From Mixta calida (GTDB lineage Bacteria; Pseudomonadota; Gammaproteobacteria; Enterobacterales; Enterobacteriaceae), in assembly GCF_002953215.1 (NCBI RefSeq), contig NZ_CP026378.1:3392540-3456539 (forward strand): 64,000 nt of DNA, in the 5' to 3' direction. Below the pieces are notes generated by a model. That model did no database searches and was not told the DNA's origin. It worked only from the letters and a program-made list of their open reading frames with translations. Positions 20,853 through 28,857 of this stretch are shown in pieces; position 1 is the stretch's first letter, and each line of letters starts with the position of its first letter. Position numbers and translations under genes: made by a program.

Positions 20853-22037
20853 ATGAATTCAACGACACGCGGGCTAAGTCCGATGCTGGTCGCCCTGATG
20901 TCCGTCGCCACCGGTCTGGCGGTTGCCTGCAACTATTACGCCCAGCCCCTGCTGGAAACCATTGCCCGCAGCTTCGATCTGTCGGTAAATCAGGCCGGTT
21001 TTATTGTCACCACGGCGCAGCTCGGTTACGCCGCCGGTTTGCTGCTGCTGGTGCCGCTGGGCGATCGCCTGGAGCGCCGCGGCCTGATTGTCGGCATGAG
21101 CCTACTGGCGGCGGGCGGCATGGTAATTACCGCGCTCTCCACGCAACTGAGCATGATGCTGCTGGGCACCGCGTTGACCGGCCTGTTTTCCGTGGTGGCG
21201 CAGCTGCTGGTGCCGCTGGCCGCCACTCTCGCCGCCCCGGAAAAACGCGGCAAAGTGGTGGGCACGGTCATGAGCGGCCTGCTGCTCGGTATTTTGCTGG
21301 CGCGCACCGTGGCCGGCGCGCTGGCGCAGCTGGGCGGCTGGCGCGCGGTGTTCTGGGTGGCGAGCGTGCTGATGGTATTGATGGCGCTGGCGCTGTGGCG
21401 CGGCCTGCCGCGCTATCGCCAGACGGTCGATCTCAGCTACCCGCAGCTGCTCGGCTCTATTTTCCGTCTGTATGCCAGCACGCGCGTGATCCGCACCCGC
21501 GCGATTATCGGCTGCCTCTCTTTCGCTAACTTCAGCGTGCTCTGGACATCCATGGCCTTTCTGCTGGCCGCGCCGCCCTGGAACTATACAGAAGGCGAAA
21601 TCGGCCTGCTGGGCCTGGCGGGCGCAGCCGGCGCGCTGGCGGCGCGTCAGGCGGGCTCGCTGGCGGACAGAGGCAAGGCGCGCCTGACCACGACGATCGG
21701 CCTGCTGCTGATGCTGGCCTCATGGGGATTGACCGCGCTGGGCGCGCACTCCCTGCTGGCCCTGATCGCCGGGATTATCCTGCTCGATCTGGCGGTACAG
21801 GGCGTACATATCACCAACCAGAGCGTGATCTACCGCCGTCTGCCTGAAGCGCGCAACCGGCTGACGTCGGGCTATATGACCAGTTATTTTATCGGCGGCG
21901 CGGCAGGCTCTCTGCTCTCCGCCACAGCTTATCATTTCGCCGGCTGGTATGGCGTCTGCGCCGCAGGAACGCTATTAACTTTGCTTAATCTGTTAAGTTG
22001 GTGGGCGGGCTACCGTCATGAAGATCACAATAATTGA
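20853..22037 (+). CDS. MFS transporter, YgaY-like
   Basis: A 394-aa major facilitator protein with 12 predicted helices. The TM2-3 loop carries the MFS motif LVPLGDRLERRGLIV (about 64-78), and the opening YYAQPLLETIARSF is typical of the drug-efflux type subfamily to which E. coli YgaY belongs. YgaY is broken in K-12; here the frame is intact. Substrate is unknown. The ATG at 20853 has no strong ribosome binding site, so the start is uncertain by a few codons. It stands between proVWX and emrRAB in the same direction, as ygaY does, but ygaZ and ygaH are absent. Confidence 0.8.
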   Translation: MNSTTRGLSPMLVALMSVATGLAVACNYYAQPLLETIARSFDLSVNQAGFIVTTAQLGYAAGLLLLVPLGDRLERRGLIVGMSLLAAGGMVITALSTQLSMMLLGTALTGLFSVVAQLLVPLAATLAAPEKRGKVVGTVMSGLLLGILLARTVAGALAQLGGWRAVFWVASVLMVLMALALWRGLPRYRQTVDLSYPQLLGSIFRLYASTRVIRTRAIIGCLSFANFSVLWTSMAFLLAAPPWNYTEGEIGLLGLAGAAGALAARQAGSLADRGKARLTTTIGLLLMLASWGLTALGAHSLLALIAGIILLDLAVQGVHITNQSVIYRRLPEARNRLTSGYMTSYFIGGAAGSLLSATAYHFAGWYGVCAAGTLLTLLNLLSWWAGYRHEDHNN

Positions 22038-22285
22038 CGAGCGATGTGTAAATAGCGTTTTTTTTCAGTAGTGGCGGGCTATAAAGCAGTTCTTCACTCT
22101 GGTATGGTTAGCGGTGAATTTGTTCATTTTAGTTATTTTTTCATAAGCAATTAGTTAGGTTATAGAAAGAGTACGGCAGGAAAGCGGGATGAAGCAGCCT
22201 GATTGCAAGCTTTATTAACCGTCCTGGTTCATTAGCGCCAGGCATGTTTTAACCGCTATCTGCGCGCGGTTTCTCAGGTTTTCGC

Positions 22286-22320
22286 GCTCGCCTGGTTTCC
22301 CTCAGGGAAGGCAAGCGAGC
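22286..22320. repeat. Nested inverted repeat upstream of emrR
   Basis: GCTCGC at 22286-22291 pairs with GCGAGC at 22315-22320, and inside them TTCCCT pairs with AGGGAA around a single C. Possible RNA hairpin or protein site; no U-tract follows. Confidence 0.4.
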
Positions 22321-22579
22321 CAGCAGCCTGAACAACGGCGCGTCGATTTTGCATTTAACGGTTGTCGGCAAGCGACCGCGCGCAGCAGGACCAGCGCGCC
22401 ACTGACCCGCTTTGCCGCGAGACGATCGTTGAATGAAACCCAGGCGGCCTTAGTCGGGCTGTCCGACCTTTCGGTTTATGGAGTGAGCCGGAAATTTTAG
22501 ATGGTGGCGTTGCGATTGCATGAGCGATCCCTGCTGGTAACGATGTTTATGCCTGTTTCGTCATCACCATTACTATACC

Positions 22580-22589
22580 AGTTGCAACT
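22580..22589. promoter_or_regulatory. Candidate EmrR operator
   Basis: AGTTGCAACT is a perfect 10-bp palindrome directly downstream of the -10-like sequence TACTATACC and 17 bp upstream of emrR. MarR-type repressors bind such TTG/CAA palindromes, and EmrR is known to repress its own operon in E. coli. Position, not an alignment, supports the call. Confidence 0.4.
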
Positions 22590-22606
22590 AATGAGGTTCC
22601 TTTAAG

Positions 22607-23140
22607 ATGGAAAGTTCGTTTACTCCCATTGAACAGATGCTGAATATTCGCGCTACTCGTCACAAAGATTTCCCGCTCCAGGAAATCATGCTGACGCGTC
22701 TGTGCATGCATATGCAGAGCAAGCTATTGGATAATCGCAATAAAATGCTGAAAGCTCAGGGGATTAACGAGACACTGTTTATGGCGTTGATTACGCTGGA
22801 CGCGCAGGAAAATCAGAGCATCCAGCCTTCAGAGCTGAGCGCGGCGCTGGGATCTTCCCGCACCAACGCGACGCGCATTGCCGACGAACTGGAAAAGCGC
22901 GGCTGGATCGAACGCCGCGAGAGCGACAACGATCGCCGCTGCCTGCATCTGCATTTGACGGAAAAAGGCAACGCCTTCTTGCGTCAGGTGCTCCCGCCGC
23001 AGCACCAGAGCCTGCAGTATCTCTGGTCTTCCCTCAACAACAGCGAAAAAGCGCAGCTGGAAAGCCTGACGCGCAAGCTGCTGAATCGTCTTGATCAAAT
23101 GGACGAAGAGGAAGTCATTTCCTCCCTCTCACACCAATAG
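22607..23140 (+). CDS. emrR: MarR-family repressor EmrR (MprA)
   Basis: A 177-aa winged-helix regulator almost the same as E. coli EmrR in length and core sequence. The recognition region is [36 protein letters not shown] (in two parts, about 77-112). EmrR represses emrRAB and is released by uncouplers and aromatic drugs such as salicylate. It is the first gene of the operon; 156 nt including a hairpin separate it from emrA. Confidence 0.95.
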   Translation: MESSFTPIEQMLNIRATRHKDFPLQEIMLTRLCMHMQSKLLDNRNKMLKAQGINETLFMALITLDAQENQSIQPSELSAALGSSRTNATRIADELEKRGWIERRESDNDRRCLHLHLTEKGNAFLRQVLPPQHQSLQYLWSSLNNSEKAQLESLTRKLLNRLDQMDEEEVISSLSHQ

Positions 23141-23195
23141 CAATTCCTGCGACACAATCACGCTCAGAAATCGATATCTTAATTCCCTTTTATCC

Positions 23196-23224
23196 ATGCC
23201 AGCGCCTGTTTCGCTGGCATTTTA
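23196..23224 (+). terminator. Hairpin between emrR and emrA
   Basis: ATGCCAGCG (23196-23204) and CGCTGGCAT (23212-23220) form a perfect 9-bp stem with a 7-nt loop, followed by TTTTA. It has the form of an intrinsic terminator and may reduce read-through into emrAB. Confidence 0.65.
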
Positions 23225-23296
23225 GGCTCGGGCCACTGCGTACAGGGAGCGACGCACCCCGAAATACGTGTATACGTGGAAAACGTGGAGAGAATC

Positions 23297-24472
23297 ATGA
23301 GTGCGAACGCGGAAACGCAACACCCGCAACAGCCCGCCAATAAGAAGAAAAAACGTAAAGGCGCGTTAATTTTTCTGGCCGTTCTGTTTGTTCTGATTGG
23401 CGTCGCTTATTTGATTTACTGGGCGCTGGTGCTGCGCCATTTTGAAGAGACTGATGACGCCTACGTGGCGGGCAATCAGGTACAGATCATGGCGCAGGTG
23501 AGCGGCAGCGTAAACAAGGTCTGGTTTGACAATACCGACTTTGTGAAAAAAGGCGACGTGCTGGTGACGCTGGATAAAACCGATGCGGAGCAGGCGTTTG
23601 AAAAAGCGCAGACTGCGCTGGCCACCAGCGTGCGACAGACGCATCAGATGATGATCAACAGCAAGCAGTATCAGGCCTCCATCGCCCTGCAAAAAACTGC
23701 CCTTGCGCAGGCGGAAGCGGACCTCAAACGCCGCGAACCGCTGGGCGCCTCTAACCTCATCGGCCGCGAAGAGTTGCAGCACGCGCGCGACGCCGTCGCC
23801 ACGGCGCGGGCGCAGCTTGATGTCGCCGTTCAGCAATACAACGCCAACCAGGCGATGATTCTGGACACCTCGCTGGAAAACCAGCCGGCGGTGAAACAGA
23901 ATGCCGCCGCGCTGCGTGACGCCTGGCTCGCCTTGCAGCGTACCGACATTCGCAGCCCTACCGATGGCTACGTCTCCCGCCGCAGCGTGCAGGTCGGGGC
24001 GCAAATCTCTACCACCACGCCGCTGATGGCCGTAGTGCCCGCTACCGGTGTCTGGGTAGACGCTAACTTTAAAGAGACGCAGCTGGCGGGCGTGCGCATC
24101 GGCCAACCGGCGACGGTGGTGAGCGATATCTACGGTGACGACGTGGTTTATCACGGCAAGGTCGTCGGCCTGGATATGGGCACCGGCAGCGCCTTCTCGC
24201 TGCTGCCGGCGCAGAACGCCACCGGCAACTGGATCAAAGTGGTGCAGCGCCTGCCGGTGCGTATCGAGCTGGATCCGAAGGAAGTGGCCGCGCATCCGCT
24301 GCGCATCGGTCTCTCTACGCTGGTGAAAGTGGATACCAGCAATAAAGAGGGCACGGTGCTGGCGTCTCAGGCGCGTCAGTCGCCCGCCTACCAGAGCGAT
24401 GCGCTGGCGATCGATCTGGCGCCGGTCAATAAGTTAATCAGCGATATTATTCGCGCCAATGCGAACGAATAA
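23297..24472 (+). CDS. emrA: Multidrug efflux membrane fusion protein EmrA
   Basis: A 391-aa periplasmic adaptor. A basic N-terminus (KKKKRKG) precedes one membrane helix (about 27-48). The HlyD-type half-lipoyl motif is around QVSGSVNKVWFDN and the second half around IRSPTDGYVSRR, flanking a coiled-coil hairpin (about 105-205). EmrA links the pump EmrB to an outer-membrane channel such as TolC. The ATG at 23297 (MSANAETQ, as in E. coli) is chosen for its GGAGAGA site. emrB follows after 14 nt. Confidence 0.96.
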   Translation: MSANAETQHPQQPANKKKKRKGALIFLAVLFVLIGVAYLIYWALVLRHFEETDDAYVAGNQVQIMAQVSGSVNKVWFDNTDFVKKGDVLVTLDKTDAEQAFEKAQTALATSVRQTHQMMINSKQYQASIALQKTALAQAEADLKRREPLGASNLIGREELQHARDAVATARAQLDVAVQQYNANQAMILDTSLENQPAVKQNAAALRDAWLALQRTDIRSPTDGYVSRRSVQVGAQISTTTPLMAVVPATGVWVDANFKETQLAGVRIGQPATVVSDIYGDDVVYHGKVVGLDMGTGSAFSLLPAQNATGNWIKVVQRLPVRIELDPKEVAAHPLRIGLSTLVKVDTSNKEGTVLASQARQSPAYQSDALAIDLAPVNKLISDIIRANANE

Positions 24473-24486
24473 CGCAGGAGAGGGTT

Positions 24487-26022
24487 ATGGCACAAAAACC
24501 GCTTGAAGGCGCTCAGCTGGTTCTGATGACCATCGCGCTGTCGCTGGCGACCTTTATGCAGGTGCTGGATTCCACCATCGCCAACGTGGCCATACCGACC
24601 ATTGCCGGCAACCTGGGCGCCTCCAACTCACAGGGCACCTGGGTGATTACCTCTTTCGGCGTGGCGAACGCGATTTCGATCCCGATCACCGGCTGGCTGG
24701 CGAAGCGCATTGGCGAGGTGAGGCTGTTTGTGTGGTCCACCATCGCCTTTGCGCTCGCCTCTTTCCTGTGCGGCGTGGCGAACAGTCTCACTACGCTGAT
24801 TCTGTTCCGCGTGATTCAGGGTCTGGTAGCCGGGCCGCTGATTCCGCTCTCGCAGAGTTTGCTGTTGAGCAACTATCCGCCCGCTAAACGCAGTATCGCC
24901 CTGTCGCTCTGGGCGATGACGGTGGTGGTCGCGCCGATCTGCGGCCCAATCCTCGGCGGCTGGATCAGCGATAACTACCACTGGGGCTGGATTTTCTTTA
25001 TCAACGTGCCTATCGGCATTGTGGTGACGATCCTGACGTTACAGACGCTGCGCAACCGGGAGACCAAAACCGAAATTCGACCGATCGATACCGTGGGGCT
25101 GGTGCTGCTGGTGGTAGGCATCGGCGCGTTGCAGATCATGCTGGATCGCGGGCGCGAACTCGACTGGTTCAGCTCGACCGAAATTATCGTATTAACGGTG
25201 GTGGCGGTGGTGGCGCTCTCGGTGCTGTTTGTCTGGGAGATGACCGACGATCACCCGGTGGTGGATTTGACGCTGTTTAAGTCGCGCAACTTTACCATCG
25301 GCTGCCTGTCGATCAGCCTCGCCTATATGCTCTACTTCGGCTCTATCGTGCTGCTGCCGCAGCTGTTGCAGGAAGTGTACGGCTATACGGCGACCTGGGC
25401 GGGGCTGGCTTCCGCGCCGGTGGGAATTTTCCCGGTGATTTTGTCGCCGATTATCGGCCGCTTCGCCCACCGCATCGATATGCGCAAGCTGGTGACCTTC
25501 AGCTTTATTATGTATGCCGTCTGCTTCTACTGGCGCGCCTGGACCTTCGAGCCGGGAATGGACTTCGGCGCGTCGGCATGGCCGCAGTTCATCCAGGGAC
25601 TGGCGGTGGCCTGCTTCTTTATGCCGTTGACCACCATTACGCTATCGGGGCTGCCGCCGGAGCGGCTCGCCGCAGCGTCCAGCCTGTCGAACTTCTTGCG
25701 TACCCTGGCAGGCTCGATCGGCACGTCGATCACCACGACGATGTGGACCAACCGCGAATCGATGCACCACAGCTATTTCAGCGAATCGATTACGCCCTAC
25801 AGCAGCAATGCGCAGGAGACCTATCGGCAGCTGGAGCAGTTAGGCATGAGCCAACAGCAGGCGTCAGGCTATATCGCGCAGCAGATCACCAATCAGGGGC
25901 TGATTATTTCCGCTAACGAGGTGTTCTGGCTATCGGCGGGGATTTTCCTGATGCTGGTAATCACCATCTGGTTTGCGCGCCCGCCCTTTAGCTCCGGCGG
26001 CGGAGGCGGCGGCGCGCACTGA
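24487..26022 (+). CDS. emrB: Multidrug efflux MFS pump EmrB
   Basis: A 511-aa DHA2-family proton antiporter with 14 predicted helices. The family motif LDSTIANVAIPTIAGNLG is at about 22-39, motif A in GWLAKRIGEVRLFVW, and motif C in the fifth helix (APICGPILGGWISD). With EmrA and TolC it expels hydrophobic drugs and uncouplers. The C-terminus ends in a run of six Gly before AH, which is longer than I recall for E. coli. AGGAGAGGG precedes the ATG. Confidence 0.96.
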   Translation: MAQKPLEGAQLVLMTIALSLATFMQVLDSTIANVAIPTIAGNLGASNSQGTWVITSFGVANAISIPITGWLAKRIGEVRLFVWSTIAFALASFLCGVANSLTTLILFRVIQGLVAGPLIPLSQSLLLSNYPPAKRSIALSLWAMTVVVAPICGPILGGWISDNYHWGWIFFINVPIGIVVTILTLQTLRNRETKTEIRPIDTVGLVLLVVGIGALQIMLDRGRELDWFSSTEIIVLTVVAVVALSVLFVWEMTDDHPVVDLTLFKSRNFTIGCLSISLAYMLYFGSIVLLPQLLQEVYGYTATWAGLASAPVGIFPVILSPIIGRFAHRIDMRKLVTFSFIMYAVCFYWRAWTFEPGMDFGASAWPQFIQGLAVACFFMPLTTITLSGLPPERLAAASSLSNFLRTLAGSIGTSITTTMWTNRESMHHSYFSESITPYSSNAQETYRQLEQLGMSQQQASGYIAQQITNQGLIISANEVFWLSAGIFLMLVITIWFARPPFSSGGGGGGAH

Positions 26023-26023
26023 T

Positions 26024-26223
26024 CGAACCTTTTACGCCAATGCTAAGGCGCAGAAGGTTCGGGCAGAAGCGTAAAGCGTCCCGCGCCAGGGAAGGCGCGG
26101 GCCGAGCAGTCAGGGATGACGGATTGCGTCTTTACGATCGGACCGAACCTTCGGCGCAGGCACCTGCGCCAATGTTAAGGCGCGGAAGGTTCGGGCAGAA
26201 GCGTCCCGCGTCAGGGAAGGCGC
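26024..26223. repeat. Pair of palindromic direct repeats (BIME/REP-like) after emrB
   Basis: Two imperfect copies of a composite unit. Copy 1: arms CGAACCTT (26024-26031) and AAGGTTCG (26054-26061), then hairpin CCCGCGCC (26080-26087) / GGCGCGGG (26094-26101). Copy 2: arms CCGAACCTTC (26143-26152) and GAAGGTTCGG (26185-26194), an inner hairpin GGCGCAGG / CCTGCGCC (26153-26170), then the CCCGCG...AGGGAAGGCGC tail. The shared core from CGCCAATG to GGGCAGAAGCGT is repeated with two changes. No transposase is near. This looks like an intergenic palindromic repeat family. Confidence 0.75.
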
Positions 26224-26247
26224 AAGCGCCTGTGGTTCAGGCATAAA

Positions 26248-26280
26248 AAAACGGGCTAACGCCCGTTTTTCTTTTTTTGA
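26248..26280. terminator. Bidirectional terminator between emrB and yfiF
   Basis: AACGGGC and GCCCGTT flank TAAC, with an A-run on the left and T-runs on the right, so it works in both directions for the convergent emrB and yfiF. Confidence 0.85.
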
Positions 26281-26296
26281 ATCTTGCTGAATCAGC

Positions 26297-27421
26297 TTAG
26301 TGGTTCTGTCGCCACCACTCCGCCAGCAGAACGCCAGTCGCTACCGACACGTTCAGGCTTTCGACCTTGCCGGTGCCGTCAATCGAAACGCTCATATCGC
26401 CCTGCTTCATGGCGGATTCGGTCAGGCCGTCGCTCTCCTGACCCAGCACCAGCACCATCTTCGCCGGCAGTTTCGCCTGCGTCAGCGGCGTACTGCCTTT
26501 GTGGCTCGAGGTCGTCACGATGGTGTAGCCCGCTTTGCGGAACGCTTCCAGCCCTTTAACGAAGCTCTCGGCGCTCAGCGCCTGCACATGCTCCGCGCCG
26601 CCTTCTGCGGTACGCACCGCCGCGCCCGATTCCAGCACCGCCGCGTCGTCCACCAGCAGGCCTTTCACGCCGAAGTGCGCGCTGCTGCGCATAATGCCGC
26701 CGATGTTGTGCGGGTTGCCGATATTCTCCAGCGCCAGCACGCAATCCTGCTCGCGATCCGTCGCCAGCCATTCGCTGACCGGGGTGCCCACGCGTTTTTT
26801 AATCAGGAAGCAGACGCCGCCGTGATGCTCAGTGCCGGACGCTTTTTCCAGCTCCGCCTCTTCCACAACGTGGTAAGCCTTGCGGTTGGCTGCCAGCCAG
26901 CGCAGCGCATCGCGGAAACGCGGCGTCACGCTCTGGACGAACCAGGCGCGCACGATGCATTCAGGACGGCTCTGGAACAGCGCCTGGCAAGCGTTCTCGC
27001 CATATACGCGCGTCTCTTCCATACGCTGACGACGCAGCTGCTCAGGATCGATATAGCTCTTGCCGCTGATGCCGCCGTGATCGGGCTTGGCCTCTTCGCC
27101 CGGCGCGCGGGATACGGTGCGCCACGGCGAATCGCTGCGCGGCTGCGCGTCGCGGTCGCCACGGAAATTGTTGTCGCGGGCGCTGCGGCCGTTACGTTCG
27201 TCGCGTCCGCCACGGTTATCGCGGCTGTCGCGACCATCACGTCCGCCACGTGCGGCGCTGTCAGACTGGCGGGATGGACGACGGCTCCCTTCCTGGCGGT
27301 CAGCGCCGGGCCTGCTGCCTTTGCCCGTCCGGGGATTTTGTCCGCGTTTGTCACCATTATCTTCACCGCGAACATACATCACTTTGACTTTGCCGCTTTT
27401 ACCTTTGAATTCGTCGTTCAT
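26297..27421 (-). CDS. yfiF: TrmH/SpoU-family RNA methyltransferase YfiF
   Basis: A 374-aa protein. The C-terminal SPOUT domain (about 225-374) has the three family motifs: [31 protein letters not shown] and [16 protein letters not shown]. Before it comes a substrate-binding domain beginning near [15 protein letters not shown]. The N-terminal part (about 20-105) is a charged low-complexity stretch of RGG, RDG and RDN units, longer than in E. coli. The target RNA is unknown. The ATG at 27421 has GGAGGAACAG directly upstream and gives the conserved [18 protein letters not shown] start. Confidence 0.92.
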   Translation of the reverse strand: MNDEFKGKSGKVKVMYVRGEDNGDKRGQNPRTGKGSRPGADRQEGSRRPSRQSDSAARGGRDGRDSRDNRGGRDERNGRSARDNNFRGDRDAQPRSDSPWRTVSRAPGEEAKPDHGGISGKSYIDPEQLRRQRMEETRVYGENACQALFQSRPECIVRAWFVQSVTPRFRDALRWLAANRKAYHVVEEAELEKASGTEHHGGVCFLIKKRVGTPVSEWLATDREQDCVLALENIGNPHNIGGIMRSSAHFGVKGLLVDDAAVLESGAAVRTAEGGAEHVQALSAESFVKGLEAFRKAGYTIVTTSSHKGSTPLTQAKLPAKMVLVLGQESDGLTESAMKQGDMSVSIDGTGKVESLNVSVATGVLLAEWWRQNH

Positions 27422-27622
27422 CTGTTCCTCCACCTGCTGAGCGCGAAGCGCGAAGATTACCTGAAGCATGGGTTGTATGCCATCAACTTCCGCTAAAAGT
27501 CGCTAACTATTATATTCATTGAGCATTCCATGTTGTCGCTCAATCCGGGCCGATTGATAATTAAGCTTACGCAAAAAATTAGCGGCTCAGTAAGCCGTTA
27601 ACGATAAACCCTGAGGTGATAA

Positions 27623-28042
27623 ATGAATACGGTATGTGCATCCTGTCAGGCAACGAATCGCGTTCCGGAAGAGCGCATTGCCGATGGCGCAAAATGCGGC
27701 CGCTGTGGCAGCGAGCTGTTCGATGGCGAAGTGATTAATGTCACCACCGCCACGCTGGACAAATATTTGCAGGATGATCTGCCCGTCGTGGTCGATTTCT
27801 GGGCGCCCTGGTGCGGTCCCTGCGTGAACTTTGCGCCTGTTTATGAAGATGTCGCCGACGAGCGCAGCGGTAAGGTGCGTTTCCTGAAAGTGAACACGGA
27901 AGCGGAGCCGGAACTCAGCGCACGCTTTCGCATTCGCAGCATCCCGACCATTATGCTGTTTAAGCAGGGCCAACTGGTCGATATGCTGAACGGCGCAATG
28001 CCGAAAGCCCCGTTTAACGAGTGGCTGGACGAAGCGCTCTGA
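27623..28042 (+). CDS. trxC: Thioredoxin 2
   Basis: A 139-aa thioredoxin with the extra N-terminal zinc finger of TrxC: C5-x2-C8 and C25-x2-C28. The active site is WCGPC (63-67) and the cis-Pro is in SIPTIMLF. It reduces protein disulfides and can serve ribonucleotide reductase; in E. coli it belongs to the OxyR regulon. No OxyR site could be called with confidence. GAGGTGATAA precedes the ATG. It is divergent from yfiF. Confidence 0.97.
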   Translation: MNTVCASCQATNRVPEERIADGAKCGRCGSELFDGEVINVTTATLDKYLQDDLPVVVDFWAPWCGPCVNFAPVYEDVADERSGKVRFLKVNTEAEPELSARFRIRSIPTIMLFKQGQLVDMLNGAMPKAPFNEWLDEAL

Positions 28043-28047
28043 TCTTT

Positions 28048-28068
28048 GCGGCTGGTGACGCCAGCCGC
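28048..28068 (+). terminator. Hairpin after trxC
   Basis: GCGGCTGG and CCAGCCGC pair perfectly around TGACG, 5 nt after the trxC stop. The following ACTCCATTTCCC is a weak U-tract. Confidence 0.5.
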
Positions 28069-28121
28069 ACTCCATTTCCCGCCCGCTTCCCGCTACAATG
28101 GCGTTTTTGCCAGTGCATCTT

Positions 28122-28823
28122 ATGACTCATAACGCCGTTTTACGCCTGCGCGCCGAGCGCCTGGCGCGCGCCACCCGTCCCTTTTTAGCGCGAGGCAACC
28201 GCGTTCGCCGCTGCCAGGGCTGCCTGCTGCCGCAGAAACTTTGCCTGTGCGCCAACATCACCCCTCATCAGGCGCGCAGCCGCTTCTGTCTGGTGATGTT
28301 CGATACCGAGCCAATGAAGCCGAGCAATACTGGCCGTCTGATCGCCGATATCCTGCCGGAGACGCTGGCCTTTGGCTGGTCGCGCACTGAGCCAGACCCA
28401 GCGTTGCTTGAAGCAGTAGCAAATACTCACTATCAACCGATGGTGGTATTTCCTGAGTCCTATGCCGACCAGGGCCGTCCGGTGTTGAACCAGCCGCCAG
28501 TGACCGGCAAGCCGCCGCTGTTCATTATGCTGGACGGCACCTGGACCGAAGCGCGGAAAATGTTTCGCAAAAGCCCCTGGCTCGACGGGCTGCCCGTTAT
28601 GTCATTACAGCTTACCGCCCCTTCCGCCTATACGCTGCGCGAAGCGCACGGGCCTGGTCAACACTGCACCGCCGAAGTGGCGGCAGCGCTGCTGCGCCAG
28701 GCGGGCGATACGGCGGCGGGCCAGGCGCTCAGCGATCACTTTATGCTGTTCCGCCAGCGCTATCTGGCGGGAAAACCACATCATCCAGCCCACCTCACGG
28801 CAGAAGAGGCGGAAAGCGTTTAG
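28122..28823 (+). CDS. tapT: tRNA-uridine aminocarboxypropyltransferase TapT (YfiP)
   Basis: A 233-aa DTW-domain enzyme. The N-terminal cysteine cluster CQGCLLPQKLCLC (31-43) is a zinc-binding type motif, and LDGTWTEARKM is the family's signature (a DGTW variant of DTW). E. coli YfiP places the acp3 group on U47 of several tRNAs using S-adenosylmethionine. The start at 28122 (MTHNAVLRLRAERLARA) matches the family; an in-frame GTG-type start at 28098 is unlikely because the promoter-like TACAAT lies between. It is followed by pat after 34 nt. Confidence 0.92.
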   Translation: MTHNAVLRLRAERLARATRPFLARGNRVRRCQGCLLPQKLCLCANITPHQARSRFCLVMFDTEPMKPSNTGRLIADILPETLAFGWSRTEPDPALLEAVANTHYQPMVVFPESYADQGRPVLNQPPVTGKPPLFIMLDGTWTEARKMFRKSPWLDGLPVMSLQLTAPSAYTLREAHGPGQHCTAEVAAALLRQAGDTAAGQALSDHFMLFRQRYLAGKPHHPAHLTAEEAESV

Positions 28824-28857
28824 ACTCTGAACGACTTAGGGGTTTCAGGAGCGGGAA

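Larger units (their letters stand above)
22038..22606. other. 569-bp intergenic region before emrR
   Basis: No gene seen. The first 150 bp are AT-rich. A two-tier hairpin lies at 22286-22320: outer arms GCTCGC / GCGAGC and inner arms TTCCCT / AGGGAA. A perfect palindrome AGTTGCAACT at 22580-22589 sits 17 bp before the emrR start next to the -10-like TACTATACC. E. coli carries ygaZ and ygaH in this position; I find no remnant of them. Confidence 0.5.

Noticed and set aside
26300-27496. 398-codon + strand frame antisense to yfiF
   Set aside because: Exactly complementary to a conserved methyltransferase gene; no domain or ribosome binding site.
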